DNA of 64,000 bases from Streptomyces longisporoflavus (GCF_014649775.1 NZ_BMTR01000014.1:186001-250000), one strand, 5' to 3'. Numbered from the stretch's first letter, positions 41,070 through 50,590 are shown. The notes: a model not told the origin generated them from the letters alone. Program-made: numbers and translations.

Positions 41070-42395
41070 GTGACTGAAGCGACCAAGACCGCCCCGAGCA
41101 GCTCCCGCAGCCCTGAGGTCCGCCTGGCCATGGGCGCACTCGGGGGGCTCCGCCAGGACCTCTTCCGCGGCGCCTTCGCCTACCGCCCGCTGCCCCCGAC
41201 GCGCACGGACGGCCCGCTGGCCCGGCGCCTCCCGGACCGGATACGCCAGTACGCCGGGTGGGCGCCGCACGCGGCGGTCACGGTGGCGGCCTTCTTCACC
41301 TTCCTCATCGGGTACGCGGACGACGGCGGCGGCCTCGCCTACGTGCTCACCGGGCTCATCCCGGCCGCCGCCGTCGTCATGACCCTGCTCAGGCCCGTCG
41401 GCGCCTGGTGGCTCCTGCTCGCCAGCACGCCCTTCTCCGGCGTCCTGGGCTACGGCTGGGACGACCATCCGTGGAGGCCCAGCGTCTTCCTCGCGAACAT
41501 CGTCGTGATGACGGTGATCACCCTGCGGACCCGCCCGCGCACCGCCGCGTGGATGTGGGTGGGCACCGCGATCTTCGGCATCGGCTCCGAGGTCTTCCTC
41601 AGCCGGGGATACGGCACGAACACCCCGGAGATGCTCTTCTTCTCCGCGCTCGCCCTGCTCACCGCCTCCCTCGTGCACATCCGCCGCGAGGCCAAGCACG
41701 AGGTCAGCGTGCAGCGGACCGTCACCGAGATGGAGCGCGGCAAGCGCACGCTCCTTGAGGAGCGGACGACGATCGCGCGCGAGCTGCACGACGTCGTCGC
41801 GCACCACATGTCCGTGGTCGCCATCCAGGCCGAGGCCGCGCCCTACCGCGTCGAGAACCCGCCGCCCGAGCTCGAGCAGGCCTTCGTCACGATCCGCGAG
41901 AACGCCGTGGCAGCGCTGACCGAGCTGCGCCGCGTCCTCGGTGTCGTACGCGCCGAGGACTACGAGGCGCCGGACGCCCCGCAGCCCACCCTCGCCGACC
42001 TCGACCGCCTCATCGCCAATGTCGGCGAGACCGGTCTGAACGTCGAGAAGGTGGTCACCGGCGCGGTCCGCGAGCTCCCGCAGGGCGTCGAGCTCTCCGC
42101 GTACCGCATCGTCCAGGAGGCGCTGAGCAACACCCTGCGCCACGCCCCCGGCGCCACGGCCCGCGTCGAGGTCGGCTACGTCCTCGGCGGCCTCGGCCTG
42201 CGCGTCGTCAACGGCCCGGCGACCGGCCTGGTCAAGCCGTCGCCCGGCGCGGGCCACGGGCTGACCGGCATGCGCGAACGTGTCACGATGCTGGACGGCG
42301 TGATGACCACCGAGAACACCGAGGACGGCGGCTACGAAGTCACCGTGTTCCTGCCCGTCGCGTCCGCGCCGGAGACCGACGGAGGCCGGGAATGA
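41070..42395 (+). CDS. NarL-type sensor histidine kinase
   Basis: The 441-residue kinase starts at GTG 41070. Four to five membrane helices (about residues 62-200) precede a HisKA_3 domain with His240 in ARELHDVVAHHMSVV and a HATPase domain ending GHGLTGMRERV. It has no obvious ligand domain other than the membrane part. It overlaps the LuxR response-regulator gene by four bases. Signal unknown. Confidence 0.93.
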   Translation: MTEATKTAPSSSRSPEVRLAMGALGGLRQDLFRGAFAYRPLPPTRTDGPLARRLPDRIRQYAGWAPHAAVTVAAFFTFLIGYADDGGGLAYVLTGLIPAAAVVMTLLRPVGAWWLLLASTPFSGVLGYGWDDHPWRPSVFLANIVVMTVITLRTRPRTAAWMWVGTAIFGIGSEVFLSRGYGTNTPEMLFFSALALLTASLVHIRREAKHEVSVQRTVTEMERGKRTLLEERTTIARELHDVVAHHMSVVAIQAEAAPYRVENPPPELEQAFVTIRENAVAALTELRRVLGVVRAEDYEAPDAPQPTLADLDRLIANVGETGLNVEKVVTGAVRELPQGVELSAYRIVQEALSNTLRHAPGATARVEVGYVLGGLGLRVVNGPATGLVKPSPGAGHGLTGMRERVTMLDGVMTTENTEDGGYEVTVFLPVASAPETDGGRE

Positions 42396-43060
42396 CGATC
42401 CGCGTACTGATCGCCGACGACCAGATGATGGTCCGCGAGGGCTTCTCCGTCCTGCTCAACGCGATGCCGGACTTCGAGGTCGTGGGCGAGGCGGTCAACG
42501 GCCGCGAGGCGGTCGAGCGCGTCCGCGAACTCAATCCGGACGTCGTCCTGATGGACATCCGCATGCCCGAGCTGAACGGCATCGAGGCGACCCGCGAGAT
42601 CGTCGCGGCGGACGTCGACTCGAAGGTCCTCGTCCTGACCACCTTCGACCTCGACGAGTACGTCTACCAGGCGCTGCGCGCGGGCGCGTCCGGCTTCCTC
42701 CTGAAGGACGCCTCCGCACGCCAACTCGCGGACGGCGTAAGGGTGGTGGCGGCCGGCGAGGCCCTGCTCGCGCCCTCCGTGACACGCCGCCTCATCACCG
42801 AGTTCTCCAAGCTCGGCGAGACGCCGCGCCTCTCGGCGACGGTCCAGGCGCAGCAGTACGGCGAGCTGACCGAGCGCGAGACGGAGGTGCTCGTCCTGAT
42901 CGCACAGGGCCTGTCCAACGGGGAGATCGCCTCGCGCCTCGTGGTCGCCGAGTCCACGATCAAGACCCACGTAAGCCGCGTCCTGGTGAAACTGGGGCTG
43001 CGGGACCGCACACAGGCGGCGGTCTTCGCGTACGAGGCAAGGCTGGTCACGCCGGGCTGA
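42392..43060 (+). CDS. NarL/LuxR response regulator
   Basis: The 222-residue protein has a receiver domain with IADDQ, phospho-acceptor Asp55 in VLMDIRMP and Lys in FLLKDAS, and a LuxR helix-turn-helix (LTERETEVLVLIAQGLSNGEIASRLVVAESTIKTH, in part). It partners the preceding kinase. A cytochrome P450 gene begins 19 bases later on the same strand, so it may be cotranscribed. Confidence 0.95.
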   Translation: MTIRVLIADDQMMVREGFSVLLNAMPDFEVVGEAVNGREAVERVRELNPDVVLMDIRMPELNGIEATREIVAADVDSKVLVLTTFDLDEYVYQALRAGASGFLLKDASARQLADGVRVVAAGEALLAPSVTRRLITEFSKLGETPRLSATVQAQQYGELTERETEVLVLIAQGLSNGEIASRLVVAESTIKTHVSRVLVKLGLRDRTQAAVFAYEARLVTPG

Positions 43061-43079
43061 GCGCCATTACCGTCGCTCC

Positions 43080-44297
43080 ATGAACGCCACGAACGCCCTC
43101 TTCGACCCCTGGGATCCGGAGTTCATCGCCGATCCCTACCCCGCCTACGCGCGGCTGCGGGAGGCCGGGCGCGTGCACTACTTCGAGCCGACCGATCAGT
43201 GGCTCGTCCCGCACCACGCCGACGTGTCGGCGCTGCTGCGGGACCGGCGGCTCGGGCGGACCTATCTGCACCGCTTCACGCACGAGGAGTTCGGGCGGCA
43301 GGCACCGCCGCCCGGGCACGAGCCGTTCCACGTCCTGAACGACAACGGCATGCTCGACCTGGAGGCGCCGACCCACACCCGCATCCGGCGCCTGGTGTCG
43401 AAGGCGTTCACGCCGCGCACGGTGGAGCAACTGCGTCCCTACGTCGAGGGGTTGGCGGACAAGCTCGTACGGGACCTCGTCGCCGACGGCGGCGGGGACC
43501 TCGCAGCCCGCGTCGCCGAGCCGCTGCCGGTGGCCGTCATCGCGCAGATGCTGGGCATCCCGGAGAGCGACCGGGACCAGTTGCGGCCCTGGTCGGCCGA
43601 CATCTGCGGGATGTACGAGCTGAACCCCTCCGAGGAGACCGCGGCGCGGGCGGTGTCCGCCTCGCTCGAATTCACGGCGTACCTGCGCGAACTCATCGCC
43701 GTGCGACGCGAGAAGCCCGGCGACGACCTGGTCTCAGGGCTCATCGCCGCGTACGAGGACGGGGAGTCCCTGAGCGAGCAGGAGATGATCTCCACCTGCG
43801 TGCTGCTGCTCAACGCGGGGCACGAGGCGACGGTCAACGCCACCGTCAACGGCTGGTACGCGCTCTTCCGCAACCCGGCCCAGCTGGCGGCCCTGCGCGC
43901 GGACCCCGGCGGCCTGGTCCCCACCGCCGTGGAGGAGCTGATGCGTTACGACACCCCGCTCCAGCTCTTCGAGCGGTGGGTCCTCGACGACATCGAGGTC
44001 GACGGCACCACCATCCCGCGCGGCAGCGAGGTCGCCCTCCTCTTCGGCTCCGCGAACCACGACCCGGCGGTCTTCGCCGACCCCGCCGCACTGGACCTGG
44101 CCCGCGCCGAGAACCCCCACATCTCCTTCAGCGCGGGCATCCACTACTGCATCGGCGCGCCCCTGGCCCGCATCGAACTGGCGGCCTCGCTGGGCGCGCT
44201 GCTACGCAGGGCGCCGGGCCTGAGGCTGACGGCGGAGCCTGAGCGGAAACCGAACTTCGTGATTCGAGGGCTTCGGGAGCTGCTTGTCGAGCTCTGA
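43080..44297 (+). CDS. Cytochrome P450
   Basis: The 405-residue protein carries all main P450 signatures: I-helix LLLNAGHEATVN, with Ala in place of the Thr neighbour of typical AGxET, the ExxR motif ELMR, and the heme loop FSAGIHYCIGAPLAR with Cys357. It is of the bacterial soluble type, needing ferredoxin. Substrate unknown. It is convergent with a kynurenine formamidase-like hydrolase, with a gap of only 16 bases. Confidence 0.95.
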   Translation: MNATNALFDPWDPEFIADPYPAYARLREAGRVHYFEPTDQWLVPHHADVSALLRDRRLGRTYLHRFTHEEFGRQAPPPGHEPFHVLNDNGMLDLEAPTHTRIRRLVSKAFTPRTVEQLRPYVEGLADKLVRDLVADGGGDLAARVAEPLPVAVIAQMLGIPESDRDQLRPWSADICGMYELNPSEETAARAVSASLEFTAYLRELIAVRREKPGDDLVSGLIAAYEDGESLSEQEMISTCVLLLNAGHEATVNATVNGWYALFRNPAQLAALRADPGGLVPTAVEELMRYDTPLQLFERWVLDDIEVDGTTIPRGSEVALLFGSANHDPAVFADPAALDLARAENPHISFSAGIHYCIGAPLARIELAASLGALLRRAPGLRLTAEPERKPNFVIRGLRELLVEL

Positions 44298-44313
44298 TCC
44301 CCGTACCGCTCGC

Positions 44314-45192
44314 TCAGAACGCCAGCTGGGCGATCTCCTCCGCCACCACCGCGCACGCGTCCGCCGCCGGGTCGATCAGCGGGAAGTGGCCGACGTCTTC
44401 GAGGAGCGTGACCCCGACGACCTCGCCCGCCTTCGCCGCCGCGTCCGCGTACGCCTCGGCGACCGCCTGCGGCACGACGACGTCCGTACGCCCTTGGACG
44501 ACGGTCGTGGCGATGCCGGTGGGCAGCAGGGCCGCCGGGTCCGCGTGCGCGAGCCGCTCGTCGAACTTCTCCTTGCCGCCGAGGAACTGGAGCGCGGCGT
44601 CCGAGCAGACTCCCAGCTCCCGCGCGACGCGGAAGTCGGCGATGGGCGCGAGGGCGACGGCGCCCCGGAAGGGCGCGGGGCGGTCGATGCGCCAGGGGGA
44701 GCCGGCCGGCAGTACGTGCCGGGCTGCGGCCCAGAGGGCGAGGTGGCCGCCCGCGGAGTGCCCCGTGACGACGGTGCGGCGGATGTCCGCCGACGGCAGG
44801 AGGTCGGCCACGAGCGCGGGGAGCGCGTCGAAGGCGGCGGCCACGTCGTCGAACGTCTCGGGCCAGCTGCCGGCGGCGGGGCCGCCGCCCTGCGCGGGGA
44901 TCGGGCTCCCACGGCGGTACTCGACGTTGGCCACGGCGAAGCCACGCCTGGCCAGGAAGTCCACGAAGGGCGTGATGTGCCGCCGGTCGTACGGGGCGCG
45001 CCAGGCTCCGCCGTGCAGGACGACCACGAGGGGCGCGGCGACTCCGGGCGCGGTCCGGGGTTCGTAGAAGTCGACCACCTGGTCGGGGTGGTCGCCGTAC
45101 GCCGCGGTGGCGTCGGGCGTCACCGCGGGGTGCGAGAAGGCGGCTTCGGCCTCGGCGGCATCGCGGGCCACGGCGTCGGCGTCGTCCGGCAT
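44314..45192 (-). CDS. Alpha/beta hydrolase, probable kynurenine formamidase
   Basis: The 292-residue protein has the oxyanion motif LHGGAWR, nucleophile elbow TGHSAGGHLA, a later Asp in QGRTDVVVP and catalytic His in EDVGHFPLID. The HGG-GHSAGG type includes arylformamidase, and the neighbours are kynureninase and tryptophan dioxygenase, so N-formylkynurenine hydrolysis is the likely reaction. The gap to kynureninase is 133 bases and Pro/CCCC-rich, possibly with its own promoter. Confidence 0.75.
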   Translation of the reverse strand: MPDDADAVARDAAEAEAAFSHPAVTPDATAAYGDHPDQVVDFYEPRTAPGVAAPLVVVLHGGAWRAPYDRRHITPFVDFLARRGFAVANVEYRRGSPIPAQGGGPAAGSWPETFDDVAAAFDALPALVADLLPSADIRRTVVTGHSAGGHLALWAAARHVLPAGSPWRIDRPAPFRGAVALAPIADFRVARELGVCSDAALQFLGGKEKFDERLAHADPAALLPTGIATTVVQGRTDVVVPQAVAEAYADAAAKAGEVVGVTLLEDVGHFPLIDPAADACAVVAEEIAQLAF

Positions 45193-45325
45193 GCGACAAC
45201 CTCTCTACGGGGTGCGGGGGTACTGGCCTTTTGATCTTCCCCTACCCCGCCCCTTCCCGGAACCGGCGCCGGGACACTGTCCGCACCCCGGTACCCCGGC
45301 ACCCGCACCCCGCACCCCGCGGCCG

Positions 45326-46549
45326 TCAGCCGGTGGTGTCGGCCAGCGTCCGCGCAAGCACCCCCGCGGCCCGCTCGGCATCGGCGAACCCGACGTACAG
45401 CGGCGTGAATCCGAACCGCAGGACATCGGGCGACCGGAAGTCACCGATCACGCCCTGCTCGATCAGCCGTCGCATCACGTCACCCGCGTCGTCGCAGCGC
45501 AGGGCGACCTGGCTGCCGCGCTCCTCGTGCGCGGCCGGGGTCAGCACCTCGATGCGGCCCTCTGGGACGTAGGCCCGCACGCACTCGACGAAGAAGTCCG
45601 TGAGCGCGAGGGACTTGGCCCGTACGGCCTCGACGGACACCCCGTCCCAGACGTCGAGCGCCGCGTCCAGGGCGAGCATCGACAGGATGTCGGGCGTACC
45701 GACCCGCCCCCGCAGCGCACCCTCCGCGGCCTCGAACTCCGGCCGCATACCGAAGGGCTCGGCGTGCGAGTTCCAGCCGGGCAGCGGGGAGTCGAAGCGG
45801 GCCTGGAGGTCCGCCCTCACGTAGATGTAGGCAGGTGAACCGGGCCCCCCGTTCAGGTACTTGTAGGTGCACCCGACCGCGAGGTCCACGCCGTGCGCGT
45901 CCAGACCGACGGGCAGCGCGCCCGCGGTGTGGCACAGGTCCCAGACCACGAGCGCGCCCGCGTCGTGCACGGCCGCCGTCAGGCCGGGCAGATCGTGCAG
46001 GCGGCCTGTGCGGTAGTCGGCGTGGTTGAGCAGGACGACCGCCGTGCGCGGGCCGAGCACGCCGGGCACCTCCGCCGGCGCGACCGGCACCAGACGGCAC
46101 CCCGTCATGCGCGCGGCGGACTCCGCGATGTACCCGTCCGTGGGGAACGTCGTCGCGTCAACAACGATCTCGTCGCGCCCCTCGTCCGTGTCACGGACCA
46201 TGCGTACGGCGGCGACCAGGGCCTTGAAGATGTTCACGCTCGTCGAGTCGCCGACCACGATCTGGCCGGGGGCCGCGCCGACGAGGGGGGCTATGCGGTC
46301 GCCGACGCGCTCGGGCGCGGTCCACCAGCCGCTCTCGTCCCAGGAGCGGATGCGCAGCTGGCCCCACTGCCGGGAGATGACGTCCGCGACCCGCTCCCGG
46401 ACGTTCACCGGCAGGGCGCCCAGCGAGTTCCCGTCCAGGTAGACGGTGTCGTCCAGTACGAACTCCTGCCGCTTCGCGGCGAGTTCGTCCTCCTGATCCC
46501 TCTTGGCGGCTTGCGCCCGCAGGTCGGTACCGGAAGTCTCCTCAGACAT
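45326..46549 (-). CDS. kynU: Kynureninase
   Basis: The 407-residue PLP enzyme cleaves kynurenine to anthranilate and alanine. Motifs: YLDGNSLGALP, substrate-phosphate site GDSTSVNIFKAL, DLCHTAGALPV and Lys in GCTYKYLNGGPGSPA. It overlaps the dioxygenase gene by eight bases, forming an operon. Together with the formamidase-like gene it completes the path from tryptophan to anthranilate. Confidence 0.96.
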   Translation of the reverse strand: MSEETSGTDLRAQAAKRDQEDELAAKRQEFVLDDTVYLDGNSLGALPVNVRERVADVISRQWGQLRIRSWDESGWWTAPERVGDRIAPLVGAAPGQIVVGDSTSVNIFKALVAAVRMVRDTDEGRDEIVVDATTFPTDGYIAESAARMTGCRLVPVAPAEVPGVLGPRTAVVLLNHADYRTGRLHDLPGLTAAVHDAGALVVWDLCHTAGALPVGLDAHGVDLAVGCTYKYLNGGPGSPAYIYVRADLQARFDSPLPGWNSHAEPFGMRPEFEAAEGALRGRVGTPDILSMLALDAALDVWDGVSVEAVRAKSLALTDFFVECVRAYVPEGRIEVLTPAAHEERGSQVALRCDDAGDVMRRLIEQGVIGDFRSPDVLRFGFTPLYVGFADAERAAGVLARTLADTTG

Positions 46550-47363
46550 GGCTCCTCGCAGTCCACAGCTCGGGGAAAACGTTCTTCGTCGCGCGCTTCT
46601 CCAGCCAGGCCACGCCCGCCGAGCCGCCCGTGCCCGTCTTGGAGCCCATCGCGCGCCGGGTCGCCACCAGGTGGTCGTTGCGCCAGCGCCACACCAGCTC
46701 GCCGACGTCCGTCAACGTCTCGCCCAGGCGGGCGAGTTCGTTGCTCTCGTCGCCGGAGTAGAGGTCGGTCCACACCTTCTCGACGGCGGGCGAGGGCTCG
46801 TACTTCTGGGTGAGGTCACGTTGCAGGACGGAGGCCGGAATGGCGTACCCCCGGCGGGCGAGCAGGGCGAGGACCTCGTCGTACAGGCTCGGCTCCTGGA
46901 GCGCCTTCTCCAGCTCCGCGTGGACGCGCGGCGCGCCCCGGTGGGGCACCAGCATGGACGCGGACTTGTCGCCGAGCAGGAACTCCATGCGGCGGTACAT
47001 CGCGGACTGGAATCCGGATCCCTCGCCGAGCGCGGAACGGTAGGAGTTGAACTGCGCGGGCGTCAGCTGGGCGAGCGGGCGCCAGGAGGCGTTCAGCGCC
47101 TCGAGCTCGCGGAGGCTTCTCTTGAGGGCGGCCACGGCGGCGGGAATGTCGTCGCGGCGCAGCGCGTGCGTCGCGGTCTCCCACTCGTGCACGATGACCG
47201 TGAACCACAGCTCCATCACCTGGGTGGTGACCAGGAAGACCATCTCTCCGGGGTCGTCCGAGCGCAGGTGCTGGAGGTGCGTGAGGACGTCCGCCTGGAC
47301 ATAGTCCTCGTACGGGGTGGTTCCTGCGAAGTCGAGGTTCGGGGTGTCCGCCTCTTGGGACAT
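46542..47363 (-). CDS. kynA: Tryptophan 2,3-dioxygenase
   Basis: The 273-residue heme enzyme begins at ATG 47363. It contains YEDYVQADVLTHLQ, the helix region LVTTQVMELWFTVIVHEW with heme-proximal residues, and the C-terminal signature RRAMGSKTGTGGSAGVAWL. It oxidises tryptophan to N-formylkynurenine. It is first in the operon; a terminator separates it from DUF3151 upstream on the map. Confidence 0.96.
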   Translation of the reverse strand: MSQEADTPNLDFAGTTPYEDYVQADVLTHLQHLRSDDPGEMVFLVTTQVMELWFTVIVHEWETATHALRRDDIPAAVAALKRSLRELEALNASWRPLAQLTPAQFNSYRSALGEGSGFQSAMYRRMEFLLGDKSASMLVPHRGAPRVHAELEKALQEPSLYDEVLALLARRGYAIPASVLQRDLTQKYEPSPAVEKVWTDLYSGDESNELARLGETLTDVGELVWRWRNDHLVATRRAMGSKTGTGGSAGVAWLEKRATKNVFPELWTARSHV

Positions 47364-47470
47364 CGCGATCTCCTTGATACGTACTCCGGGTAGCGGTCCG
47401 CCCCTGCCGTTACCGACACGGGGGCCCCGGTCCCCACCGGCATCCTCCGCAACATCCCGTGAAACGGCAA

Positions 47471-47504
47471 GACCTGCCTGGTCACAGCGGCGTCCAGGCA
47501 GGTC
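47471..47504. terminator. Terminator between DUF3151 and the kynurenine operon
   Basis: GACCTGCCTGG (47471-47481) pairs perfectly with CCAGGCAGGTC (47494-47504). It lies just downstream of the DUF3151 stop on the minus strand. Confidence 0.75.
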
Positions 47505-47521
47505 ACGTACGTCTTCGGGTG

Positions 47522-47935
47522 CTAACCCAGAGTGTCGGCGGCCGTCTCGGAGGAGTCCCTCAGGAACGACGAGCAGCGCTCGTACTCCTCCTGCTCGCCG
47601 ATCGACTGCGCGGCGCGCGCGAGGCCGTGCAGGGCCCGCAGGAAGCCGCGGTTCGGCTCGTGCTCCCACGGCACGGGGCCGTGGCCCTTCCAGCCGCTGC
47701 GGCGCAGCGAGTCGAGGCCGCGGTGGTAGCCGGTACGGGCGTAGGCGTACGACTCGACGACGCTGCCCCGCTCGAACGCCTCGTCGGCGAGCTGCGCCCA
47801 GGCGAGCGAGGAGGTCGGGTACTTCGCGGCGACGTCGGCGGGCGCCGCGCCGTTCGCGAGGAGCTCGCGCGGCTCCGGGTCGTCGGGCAGGTGGGTCGGG
47901 GGCGGTCCCCCGAGCAGATCCTTGTGAATGGCCAT
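47522..47935 (-). CDS. DUF3151 protein
   Basis: The 137-residue protein has the recognised DUF3151 pattern (DPEPRELLANGAAPADVAAKYPTSSLAWAQLADEA in part, and AYARTGYHRGLDSLRRSGWKGHGPVPW). It resembles a TPR-like all-helical protein of actinobacteria. It is flanked by terminators on both sides and stands as a single transcription unit. Function unknown. Confidence 0.9.
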   Translation of the reverse strand: MAIHKDLLGGPPPTHLPDDPEPRELLANGAAPADVAAKYPTSSLAWAQLADEAFERGSVVESYAYARTGYHRGLDSLRRSGWKGHGPVPWEHEPNRGFLRALHGLARAAQSIGEQEEYERCSSFLRDSSETAADTLG

Positions 47936-47958
47936 GGGTTCCAGTCTGCTCCATACGC

Positions 47959-47998
47959 GTACGGGCCCGGCACCCAGGGAAGGGTGCCGGGCCCGTAC
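47959..47998. terminator. Strong terminator after the aldolase gene
   Basis: GTACGGGCCCGGCACCC (47959-47975) pairs perfectly with GGGTGCCGGGCCCGTAC (47982-47998) around a 6-base loop, 15 bases after the aldolase stop. Confidence 0.85.
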
Positions 47999-48012
47999 CG
48001 ACGCCGTGGCGG

Positions 48013-49044
48013 CTACTTCAGCTTCGTGCCCGTGGAGCGCAGGTTCGCGCAGGCCTCGGCGACGCGCTTGGCCATGCCCGCCTCGGCGGCCTTGCCCCAG
48101 GTGCGGGGGTCGTACGTCTTCTTCGAGCCGACCTCGCCGTCGACCTTCAGGACGCCGTCGTAGTTCTTGAACATGTGGTCCGCGACGGGACGCGTGAAGG
48201 CGTACTGCGTGTCGGTGTCGAGGTTCATCTTCACGACGCCGTTCTCCAGGGCGGTCGCGATCTCCTCGGCGGTGGAGCCGGAGCCGCCGTGGAAGACGAA
48301 GTCGAACGGCTGCGAGCCCGCGGCCTTGCCGTGCTTGGCGGCGACGCCCTCCTGGAGGTCCTTGAGGAGCTCGGGGCGCAGGACGACGTTGCCCGGCTTG
48401 TAGACGCCGTGGACGTTGCCGAAGGACGCGGCCAGGAGGTAGCGGCCCTTCTCGCCCAGGCCCAGGGCCTCGGCCGTACGCAGAGCGTCGTCGACGGTGG
48501 TGTACAGCTCGTCGTTGATCTCGTGCGTGACGCCGTCCTCCTCGCCGCCGGTCGGGGTGATCTCGACCTCAAGGATGATCTTCGCGGCGGCGGCCTTCGC
48601 GAGCAGCTCCTGGCCGATGGCCAGGTTGTCGGCGAGGGTCTCGGCGGAGCCGTCCCACATGTGCGACTGGAAGAGCGGGTTACGACCGGCCTTGACGCGC
48701 TCGGCGGAGACGTCGAGCAGCGGACGGACGTACGTGTCCAGCTTGTCCTTGGGGCAGTGGTCGGTGTGCAGCGCGACGGTGATGTCGTACTTCGCGGCGA
48801 CGATGTGCGCGAACTCGGCGAGGGCCACGGCGCCCGTCACCATGTCCTTGTTGTGCTGGCCGCCCAGGAACTCCGCACCACCGGTGGAGATCTGGATGAT
48901 GCCGTCGCTCTCGGCCTCCGCGAAGCCGCGCAGTGCGGCGTGCAGCGTCTGCGAGGAGGTCACGTTGATGGCCGGGTAGGCGAACTTGCCTGCCTTCGCC
49001 CGGTCGAGCATCTCGGCGTAGACCTCGGGGGTTGCGATGGGCAT
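48013..49044 (-). CDS. fbaA: Class II fructose-bisphosphate aldolase
   Basis: The 343-residue zinc enzyme interconverts fructose 1,6-bisphosphate with the two triose phosphates in glycolysis and gluconeogenesis. Zinc ligands are in ALHTDHCPKD and NVHGVYKPGN, and the phosphate site is FHGGSGSTAEEI. The N-terminus MPIATPEVYAEMLDRA is typical of actinobacteria. It is followed by a strong terminator and preceded by an independent pyrE unit. Confidence 0.97.
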   Translation of the reverse strand: MPIATPEVYAEMLDRAKAGKFAYPAINVTSSQTLHAALRGFAEAESDGIIQISTGGAEFLGGQHNKDMVTGAVALAEFAHIVAAKYDITVALHTDHCPKDKLDTYVRPLLDVSAERVKAGRNPLFQSHMWDGSAETLADNLAIGQELLAKAAAAKIILEVEITPTGGEEDGVTHEINDELYTTVDDALRTAEALGLGEKGRYLLAASFGNVHGVYKPGNVVLRPELLKDLQEGVAAKHGKAAGSQPFDFVFHGGSGSTAEEIATALENGVVKMNLDTDTQYAFTRPVADHMFKNYDGVLKVDGEVGSKKTYDPRTWGKAAEAGMAKRVAEACANLRSTGTKLK

Positions 49045-49091
49045 GTGTCCGCTCCTTGTGATGTGCGGGTGTGTGCTTGGCCCTGACCTAA

Positions 49092-49115
49092 GGGGGCGAC
49101 GTCATCGTCGCCCCC
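49092..49115. terminator. Terminator after pyrE
   Basis: GGGGGCGACG-TCAT-CGTCGCCCCC is a perfect 10-base stem with a 4-base loop, in the pyrE-fbaA gap. Confidence 0.8.
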
Positions 49116-49186
49116 ATCTTTCCAGACTTGCCGGGCGGCTCCGGCCGCCCGCCACATACCGGATGCGGTCCGGCTCCGGTCCGGCT

Positions 49187-49738
49187 CTAGTCCAGGCCGA
49201 GGTCGTCCTTGGAGTACGCGAAGAGGTACGGCACCCCGGCGCCCTCGGTGATCTTCTCGCCCGCGCCGGTGGCGCGGTCCACGATGGTCGCGACGCCGAC
49301 CACCTCGGCCCCGGCCTCGCGCACGGCCTCGACGGCGGTGAGCGGGGAGCCGCCGGTGGTGGAGGTGTCCTCGACGACGAGAACGCGGCGCCCCTTGATG
49401 TCCGGGCCCTCGACGCGGCGCTGCATGCCGTGCGCCTTGGCGGCCTTGCGCACCACGAAGGCGTCGAGCCGCTTGCCGCGCGCCGCGGAGGCGTGCAGCA
49501 TCGCGCCGGCGACGGGGTCGGCGCCCATGGTGAGGCCGCCCACGGCGTCGAAGTCCAGGTCGGCGGTGAGGTCGAGAAGGACCTGGCCGACCAGGGGGGC
49601 GGCCTCGCCGTCGAGGGTGATGCGGCGCAGGTCGATGTAGTAATCGGCTTCGAGACCCGAGGAGAGGGTCACCTTGCCGTGCACCACGGCCTTGTCCTTG
49701 ATCTGCTGCAGCAGGGCGCCACGTACGTCGTCAGTCAT
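49187..49738 (-). CDS. pyrE: Orotate phosphoribosyltransferase
   Basis: The 183-residue enzyme attaches ribose phosphate from PRPP to orotate in pyrimidine synthesis. The PRPP-binding loop is VLVVEDTSTTGGS, and the substrate part FVVRKAAKAHG matches the family. It is followed by a terminator. The epimerase gene ends 30 bases upstream on the same strand, so co-transcription is possible. Confidence 0.95.
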   Translation of the reverse strand: MTDDVRGALLQQIKDKAVVHGKVTLSSGLEADYYIDLRRITLDGEAAPLVGQVLLDLTADLDFDAVGGLTMGADPVAGAMLHASAARGKRLDAFVVRKAAKAHGMQRRVEGPDIKGRRVLVVEDTSTTGGSPLTAVEAVREAGAEVVGVATIVDRATGAGEKITEGAGVPYLFAYSKDDLGLD

Positions 49739-49768
49739 GCCTGTCAGCTTAAAGCCGCGTCCAGCTGC

Positions 49769-50557
49769 TCAGAGCCGCGTCCAGGTCCAGGTCGTCGACG
49801 TCTCCAGGGGCTCGATGGGGGTGACGAGGCGGGGCAGGGTGTTCAGCCCGTTCGGCGGCCCGGTCTGCGGCTCCACGCACACGGCGGCCTCCTGCTCGTC
49901 GTACACGACGACCCACTGCTCGCGGCTCTTCACCGTGAGCGCGAGCTGCTCGGGCCAGGTCAGGGTGACGTCGACGCCGTCGGGCATCCCGAAGCAGTCG
50001 TCCCAGGGGCCGGGGAGGGGGGCGATGCGGTTGCCGGTGGGGAGGTGGTCGTCGCCGCGCTCCTCCTGCCAGGCGGCGTCGAAGTCGATGCGCACGTCGT
50101 CCTGCCCGAGGTTCCGGTTGAACCACGGGTGCCAGCCCGCCTGCGCGGGGAAGGAGTCGCCGTACGTCTCGATGCCGAGGGTGAGGGTGAGGGAGTCCTC
50201 GGTGAGCTCGACGATCTGCGTGACGCGGCCTTCGTAGGGCCAGGGGTCGGTGAGGTCGTACGTGAACGCGGCCTCGCTCTTGGCGGCGCGGGCGGTGCGC
50301 CATGCCGCGTCCCTCGCGAAGCCGTGGATGGCGTGGGGCGGGGAGTTGAGGGGCATCTGGTGGGTGGTGCCGCCGTTGCGGAACCTGCCGTCGCGGATGC
50401 GGCCGGCCCAGGGGACCATGGGGAAGCAGCCATAGCGTTCGCCCTGCCGCAGCAGCTCCACGCCGCCGACCCGCAGGCTCTCCAGCCGGCAGCCGTTCCC
50501 CGGCCGCACCTCGATCTCCGCGTCACCCGCGGTCAAAGTCACGTTTTCGCTACTCAC
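49769..50557 (-). CDS. Aldose 1-epimerase family protein
   Basis: The 262-residue protein starts at GTG 50557 with GTAGGG upstream. It has the galactose mutarotase fold signatures: GCFPMVPWAGRI, HAIHGFARD (catalytic His), and AGWHPWFNRNLG with a second His; the acid glutamate is probably in VCVEPQTGPPN. It interconverts anomers of a sugar. Length is at the short end of the family. Confidence 0.9.
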   Translation of the reverse strand: MSSENVTLTAGDAEIEVRPGNGCRLESLRVGGVELLRQGERYGCFPMVPWAGRIRDGRFRNGGTTHQMPLNSPPHAIHGFARDAAWRTARAAKSEAAFTYDLTDPWPYEGRVTQIVELTEDSLTLTLGIETYGDSFPAQAGWHPWFNRNLGQDDVRIDFDAAWQEERGDDHLPTGNRIAPLPGPWDDCFGMPDGVDVTLTWPEQLALTVKSREQWVVVYDEQEAAVCVEPQTGPPNGLNTLPRLVTPIEPLETSTTWTWTRL

Positions 50558-50590
50558 GGGGTCGACCCTACGGCCAAAGGGCTTTTCCTT

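Noticed and set aside
43080..44297. P450 as part of the kynurenine operon
   Set aside because: It is on the opposite strand and follows a two-component system, so membership is unsupported.
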